A stretch of DNA of 9,209 bases, from NCBI GenBank assembly GCA_934699305.1, contig CAKUWM010000094.1:1-9209 (forward strand). Reading direction: 5' to 3'. The DNA comes from an uncultured Saprospiraceae bacterium. GTDB lineage: Bacteria > Bacteroidota > Bacteroidia > Chitinophagales > Saprospiraceae. Numbering within the stretch: position 1 is the stretch's first letter; the number at the start of each line of letters is the position of its first letter. Below are positions 6,301 through 9,209 of the stretch, piece after piece. A program made the position numbers and the translations under genes. The notes under the pieces are model-generated. The model worked only from the letters and a program-made list of their open reading frames with translations, ran no database searches and had not been told where the DNA came from.

Positions 6301-7518
6301 ATGAAAATTCTCTTTTTGACCGATAATTTTCCACCTGAAGTTAATGCGCCCGCCAACCGGACGTATGAACACGCGAAAGAATGGGTGAAACAAGGCATCG
6401 ATGTGACCGTCATAACTTGTGCACCGAATTTTCCGAAAGGAAAGGTGTATGAAGGGTACAAAAATAAATTCATCCAGACTGAATATCTCGATGGAATTAA
6501 GGTGATACGTGTGTGGACATATATTACGGCAAATGAAGGGACTATAAAGCGGATATTGGATTATTGTAGCTTTAGTTTTATGGCCTTTTGGGCAGGACTA
6601 TTTATAAAAACAGATGTGATTATTGCTACATCGCCACAGTTTTTCACAGCTTTGTCGGGGCGGTGGCTTTCCTTCTTTAAGCGTAAACCCTGGATCATGG
6701 AAGTACGTGACTTATGGCCTGAATCCATCGTCGCAGTGGGTGCTATGAAGAAAGGGAAAGTCATTCAGTTTTTTGAATGGCTCGAAAAGCGATTGTATAA
6801 AAGCGCCAATCACATTGTGGTTGTAACAGATTCCTTTAAACAGAAGATTATCGAAAGAGGGATTGATGAGAGGAAAATAAGTATCCATAAAAATGGAGCT
6901 AATCTGGAGATGTATACGGCGCGTCCCAAGGATAAGGATTTGGTGAAAGAATACCGACTCGAGGGAAAGCTTGTCTTTGCCTACATCGGTACACATGGGA
7001 TGGCACATGGACTTGACTTTGTATTAAAAAGCATTGCTAAGATTCAGGAAGGTCACCCGGATATTCATTTTCTTTTTATAGGTGATGGTGCAGAAAGAAA
7101 TAATCTGATAGCGCTCAAAGAAAAATTGGGACTTAAAAACACTACTTTTATTCCTTCTGTAACCAAAAACGAAGTAATTCGATATCTGTCATTGATGGAT
7201 TTTGCATTAGTCAATTTAAGGAAAAGCGATACTTTCAAAACAGTGATTCCTTCTAAGATATTCGAAGCAGCAGCTATGGAGAAACCTATTTTTTTAGGTC
7301 TGGAAGGAGAAACAAAGGGGATTATAGAGAAGTATAATGCAGGTCTTTGTTTTGAGCCCGAAAATGAAGCAGATTTTATATTAAAATTGGAAGGAATCAC
7401 CGAACCATCGAAGTATAAGAAGTTTTTAGATGGGTGTAAAAACTTAGTAGCAGATTTTGACCGAAAGCAAATTGCTGTGAACTTACTTGAGGATATCAAA
7501 GCGGCAGCAAAATTATAA
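6301..7518 (+). CDS. GT4 glycosyltransferase (WbuB-like)
   Basis: A 405-residue GT-B fold glycosyltransferase of family GT4, resembling WbuB-type enzymes that add an amino-deoxysugar during O-antigen or exopolysaccharide assembly on the cytoplasmic face of the membrane. The N-terminal acceptor domain starts KILFLTDNFPPE (2-13) and includes EVRDLWPES (134-142). The C-terminal donor-binding domain has YIGTHGMAHGLDF (228-240), IGDGAERN (260-267) and PSKIFEAAAMEKPI (317-330), in which Lys319 and Glu322 are the expected nucleotide-sugar contacts. Hydrophobic stretches near 85-110 fit membrane association rather than a true transmembrane helix. It begins with ATG 11 bases after the heparinase-like stop, so the two are almost certainly co-transcribed. 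No Shine-Dalgarno sequence of normal spacing is visible. Donor and acceptor cannot be read from sequence. The gene ends 56 bases before the first repeat unit, which may serve as its terminator. Confidence 0.92.
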   Translation: MKILFLTDNFPPEVNAPANRTYEHAKEWVKQGIDVTVITCAPNFPKGKVYEGYKNKFIQTEYLDGIKVIRVWTYITANEGTIKRILDYCSFSFMAFWAGLFIKTDVIIATSPQFFTALSGRWLSFFKRKPWIMEVRDLWPESIVAVGAMKKGKVIQFFEWLEKRLYKSANHIVVVTDSFKQKIIERGIDERKISIHKNGANLEMYTARPKDKDLVKEYRLEGKLVFAYIGTHGMAHGLDFVLKSIAKIQEGHPDIHFLFIGDGAERNNLIALKEKLGLKNTTFIPSVTKNEVIRYLSLMDFALVNLRKSDTFKTVIPSKIFEAAAMEKPIFLGLEGETKGIIEKYNAGLCFEPENEADFILKLEGITEPSKYKKFLDGCKNLVADFDRKQIAVNLLEDIKAAAKL

Positions 7519-7574
7519 GACTTATTGTTACCTGTATGAGTTGGGGATATTAACAGCAAAGTTTTAAGCTAAAA

Positions 7575-7646
7575 GCATAGCGAGACATTGTGGTAAGAGA
7601 GAACCGCAAAGTTTCACAAAGTACAGCACAAAGGTTTCACAAAGTC
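7575..7646 (+). repeat. Hairpin repeat unit U1
   Basis: First of six related units. The left arm is short (two CAT(A/T)GCG-like words), the tip stem is TTGTGGT (7589-7595) with ACCGCAA (7603-7609) including one T-G wobble, and the right arm has four words of the type C(A/G)CAAAG ending in GTCT. The first bases of the usual four-word left arm are missing. It begins 56 bases after the glycosyltransferase stop. Confidence 0.8.
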
Positions 7647-7659
7647 TATAATTAGGATA

Positions 7660-7743
7660 AAACATTGCGAGACATTGCGTAAAACATTGCGCGACATTGC
7701 GGTAAGAGATCCACAAAGTACAGCGCAAAGTATCGCAAAGTCT
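7660..7743 (+). repeat. Hairpin repeat unit U2, followed by a T-run
   Basis: Four left words ACATTGCG at spacings of 10, 12 and 10 bases, tip TTGCGGT (7697-7703) against TCCACAA (7710-7716), and three right words CGCAAAG or CACAAAG. The tip stem has two mismatches, so this copy is worn at its apex. The right arm runs into TCTTTTTTTG, a seven-T tract at 7743-7749, so this unit looks like an intrinsic terminator for transcription arriving from the polysaccharide genes. Confidence 0.8.
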
Positions 7744-7763
7744 TTTTTTGTAGAAACACTAAG

Positions 7764-7824
7764 AAACATTGTGAGACATTGCGTAAATCTTTGCCTGACA
7801 TTGTGGTAAAAGGAAAACCTCAAA
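7764..7824 (+). repeat. Hairpin repeat unit U3, right arm truncated
   Basis: The left arm is complete with four words, one of them TCTTTGCC, unlike the ACATTGCG form. The tip is TTGTGGT (7801-7807) with ACCTCAA (7817-7823), one mismatch. The right arm ends after its first word and passes into A/T-rich sequence, 34 bases before the ATG of the GxxExxR gene. The same kind of truncation is found in the last unit of the other flank. Confidence 0.75.
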
Positions 7825-7857
7825 TTTTTATATAACCTGTTGAAAAAGTAAATATCC

Positions 7858-8235
7858 ATGACTGAAAATGCCATATCCAAAGAAGTTCTAAATGCCGCGT
7901 ATAAAGTGCATACAGCATTAGGTCCGGGACTACTAGAATCTGCATATCAGGAATGTTTGTTTTATGAAATAAAAAATTTAGGATTAAGAGTTGTTAAAGA
8001 GTGGCCGATTCCTCTCGTATATAAAGAAGTACAATTAGAATGCGGATATCGAGCCGATTTATTTATTGAAAGTAAATTTATTGTTGAAGTAAAATCAGTA
8101 GATGCTTTAAATGATATTCATTTGGCTCAGATATTAACTTATTTAAAAATAGCGAATGTGCCATTAGGTCTATTGTTAAACTTTAACGTTAAGAGTCTAA
8201 AGGACGGAATCAAACGGGTAATAAATTCCAATTGA
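7858..8235 (+). CDS. GxxExxR protein, PD-(D/E)xK nuclease-like
   Basis: A complete 125-residue protein of the GxxExxR family (TIGR04256; PDDEXK_3). Named motif: GLLESAY at 24-30, with Tyr30 in place of the Arg. Nuclease-like residues are all present: Glu27, Asp67 in GYRADL (63-68), EVK at 77-79 (Glu77, Lys79), and Gln91 with Tyr95 in AQILTYL (90-96). The C-terminus GLLLNFNVKSLKDGIKRVI (104-122) is typical. Start ATG gives the usual family N-terminus, TENAISKEVLNAAYKVH. No signal peptide or membrane segment. No TAnnTTTG promoter is visible between the preceding repeat and the start, so it may be transcribed through the repeats. It is enclosed by three hairpin repeat units on each side, in the same orientation. 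Nuclease activity is predicted from the fold; biological role of the family is not known to me. Confidence 0.93.
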   Translation: MTENAISKEVLNAAYKVHTALGPGLLESAYQECLFYEIKNLGLRVVKEWPIPLVYKEVQLECGYRADLFIESKFIVEVKSVDALNDIHLAQILTYLKIANVPLGLLLNFNVKSLKDGIKRVINSN

Positions 8236-8246
8236 AAATTGATTTA

Positions 8247-8341
8247 TACATTGCGAGACATAGCGAGACATAGCGTAAAACATAGCGCGACATTGTGGTA
8301 AGAGCGAACCGCAAAGTTTCGCAAAGTACAGCGCAAAGTCT
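8247..8341 (+). repeat. Hairpin repeat unit D1
   Basis: Begins 11 bases after the GxxExxR stop. The left arm has five words (an extra copy; several as ACATAGCG), the tip is TTGTGGT (8293-8299) with ACCGCAA (8308-8314) including one T-G wobble, and the right arm has three CGCAAAG words at spacings of 10 and 12, ending GTCTTT. The extra left word suggests slippage or local duplication. Confidence 0.8.
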
Positions 8342-8354
8342 TTAATAAGGATAA

Positions 8355-8447
8355 AGCATTGTGAGACATTGTGTAAAACCTTGCGAGACATTGTGGTAAA
8401 AGAAACCACAAAGGTATCACAAAGTCCGGCACAAAGTTTCGCAAAGT
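8355..8447 (+). repeat. Hairpin repeat unit D2, most complete copy
   Basis: Four left words and four right words. The tip stem is a perfect seven pairs: TTGTGGT (8391-8397) with ACCACAA (8405-8411) around a seven-base A-rich loop. Right-arm words are mostly CACAAAG. The unit has no long T-run after it; A/T-rich sequence follows. Confidence 0.82.
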
Positions 8448-8461
8448 ATTATGAAGTAAAG

Positions 8462-8523
8462 AACATTGCAAGACATTGCGTAAAACATTGTGAGACATTG
8501 CGGTAAAAAAGAAACCGCAAAGA
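8462..8523 (+). repeat. Hairpin repeat unit D3, right arm truncated
   Basis: Four left words at spacings 10, 12 and 10. The tip is a perfect seven pairs: TTGCGGT (8498-8504) with ACCGCAA (8514-8520) around a nine-base loop. Compared with D2 the fourth pair is C:G in place of T:A. The right arm stops after its first word, as in U3. A short frame MELNENQFVVPY starts at 8538. Confidence 0.8.
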
Positions 8524-8580
8524 ATTTAAAAAACAAAATGGAACTCAATGAAAACCAATTTGTAGTTCCCTACTAAATGA

Positions 8581-8617
8581 ATTATGTTTTAAAAACATTA
8601 TCTTTGTAAAACATAAT
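8581..8617 (+). promoter_or_regulatory. Putative promoter with 11-bp inverted repeat upstream of the second ATPase
   Basis: TATCTTTG at 8599-8606 is an exact TAnnTTTG box, 20 bases before the ATG. It lies inside the spacer of a perfect inverted repeat, ATTATGTTTTA (8581-8591) and TAAAACATAAT (8607-8617), 15 bases apart. The right arm directly abuts the box and would cover the expected transcription start. This is the layout of a repressor operator; the identity of any regulator is unknown. Confidence 0.6.
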
Positions 8618-8626
8618 AATTAAAAA

Positions 8627-9209
8627 ATGAAATTTGTTGATAGAAAAGAAGATATCTCAAGGATCGAAAGGGTTATATCTTACTCTGAATCAACATTGAC
8701 CATAATTTACGGGAGAAGAAGGATCGGTAAATCCAGATTAATAAAAGAGGTTGTAGGGACAAAAGGAGTATATTTTATGGCCGATCAATCGGAGGCTATC
8801 CGTCAGCGCGAGCTATTTGCTTCTGTTATCAGTCAAAAAATACCCGGATTTGATGCTGTAATCTATCCGGACTGGAACACATTGTTTGAAAGTTTAAATC
8901 ATCGTATAGAAGATCAGATGGTCATTTGTATTGATGAATTTCCATATTTAGTGAAGAGTTCACCCGAACTCCCTTCTGTTTTGCAGCGGATAATGGACAA
9001 CAAGCATACGTTAAATTATCATTTAATACTATGTGGATCTGCACAGCAACTGATGTATGGTTTGGTGATGAATGCTACTGATCCATTGTATGGTAGAGCG
9101 GATGAAATATTAAAAATCCAGCCAATACCATTAAAGTATATGCAGGAAGTGTTACAATGTTCTGCAGTAGAAACAATCAACGAATATAGTATATGGGGCG
9201 GTATTCCCC
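8627..9209 (+). CDS. ATPase_2-type (archaeal-type) P-loop ATPase, partial at the window end
   Basis: The first 194 residues of a P-loop ATPase; the frame is open to the last base, so the C-terminal half is missing. It starts KFVDRKEDI, with Walker A GRRRIGKS at 29-36, Walker B VICIDEFPYL at 99-108 (Asp103-Glu104), a sensor-like CGSAQQLM at 136-143 and LYGRADEI at 154-161 supplying a probable arginine finger. WGGIP at the edge is typical of the region before the helical lid. This is the ATPase_2 (PF01637) type, which commonly has a DUF234 C-terminal domain; that part cannot be seen. It differs from the DUF4143 ATPase at 2701-3915 and is not a duplicate of it. ATG at 8627 follows the promoter by a short A-rich leader. 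Such ATPases are patchily distributed accessory genes of unclear function. Confidence 0.88.
   Translation, partial: MKFVDRKEDISRIERVISYSESTLTIIYGRRRIGKSRLIKEVVGTKGVYFMADQSEAIRQRELFASVISQKIPGFDAVIYPDWNTLFESLNHRIEDQMVICIDEFPYLVKSSPELPSVLQRIMDNKHTLNYHLILCGSAQQLMYGLVMNATDPLYGRADEILKIQPIPLKYMQEVLQCSAVETINEYSIWGGIP

Noticed and set aside
7065..7559. 164-codon minus-strand frame
   Set aside because: Antisense to the GT4 gene, whose motifs are clear on the plus strand; no recognisable domain in the antisense product.
7614..8498. Minus-strand frames at 7614-7880, 8197-8409 and 8244-8498 reading repeated MSRNV/NVSQCF-type peptides
   Set aside because: They are translations of the hairpin repeat words. 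The word spacing (10 and 12) does not keep a constant frame, composition is unlike a protein, and they overlap the well-supported GxxExxR gene or its flanks.
7575..8523. CRISPR array
   Set aside because: The repeated words are only 7-8 bases, spaced by 2-4 bases with no unique spacers, and organised as inverted arms; no cas gene is present.

Overview
The window looks like chromosomal DNA from a member of the Bacteroidota. The reasons are an AT-rich base composition, several -7 promoter boxes of the form TAnnTTTG in place of sigma70-type -10 boxes, weak or absent Shine-Dalgarno sequences, and gene families common in that phylum (GxxExxR protein, DUF4143 ATPase, two-domain sugar oxidoreductase). 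I cannot assign a genus from the sequence alone.

Layout, all genes on the + strand. 1-397 is non-coding and begins with two copies of a small hairpin repeat. 398-2518 encodes a two-domain oxidoreductase (MDR dehydrogenase fused to Gfo/Idh/MocA). 2701-3915 is an AAA_14/DUF4143 ATPase, followed by a long imperfect hairpin (3950-4013) and a small DUF6557-like gene (4068-4553). 4712-6289 is a heparinase II/III family protein without a signal peptide, and 6301-7518, 11 bases later, is a GT4 glycosyltransferase. 7575-8523 is a repeat island: three hairpin units, a complete GxxExxR protein gene (7858-8235), then three more units in the same orientation. 8627-9209 is the N-terminal part of a second, different ATPase that runs off the window.

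The oxidoreductase, heparinase-like protein and glycosyltransferase fit together as a piece of an exopolysaccharide, capsule or O-antigen locus. The ATPase and DUF6557 genes have their own promoters and sit between them, so they look like cargo inserted into that locus. A worn fragment of the downstream repeat family lies just after the oxidoreductase stop, on the left edge of the putative insert.

The most unusual part is the repeat island. A PD-(D/E)xK-like GxxExxR gene is bracketed by six copies of a long, word-based imperfect hairpin with mirror-symmetric spacing, a regularly placed A-A mismatch and at least one clean compensatory change in the tip stem. This could be a REP-like or small mobile unit centred on the GxxExxR protein, but function and mobility are inference.
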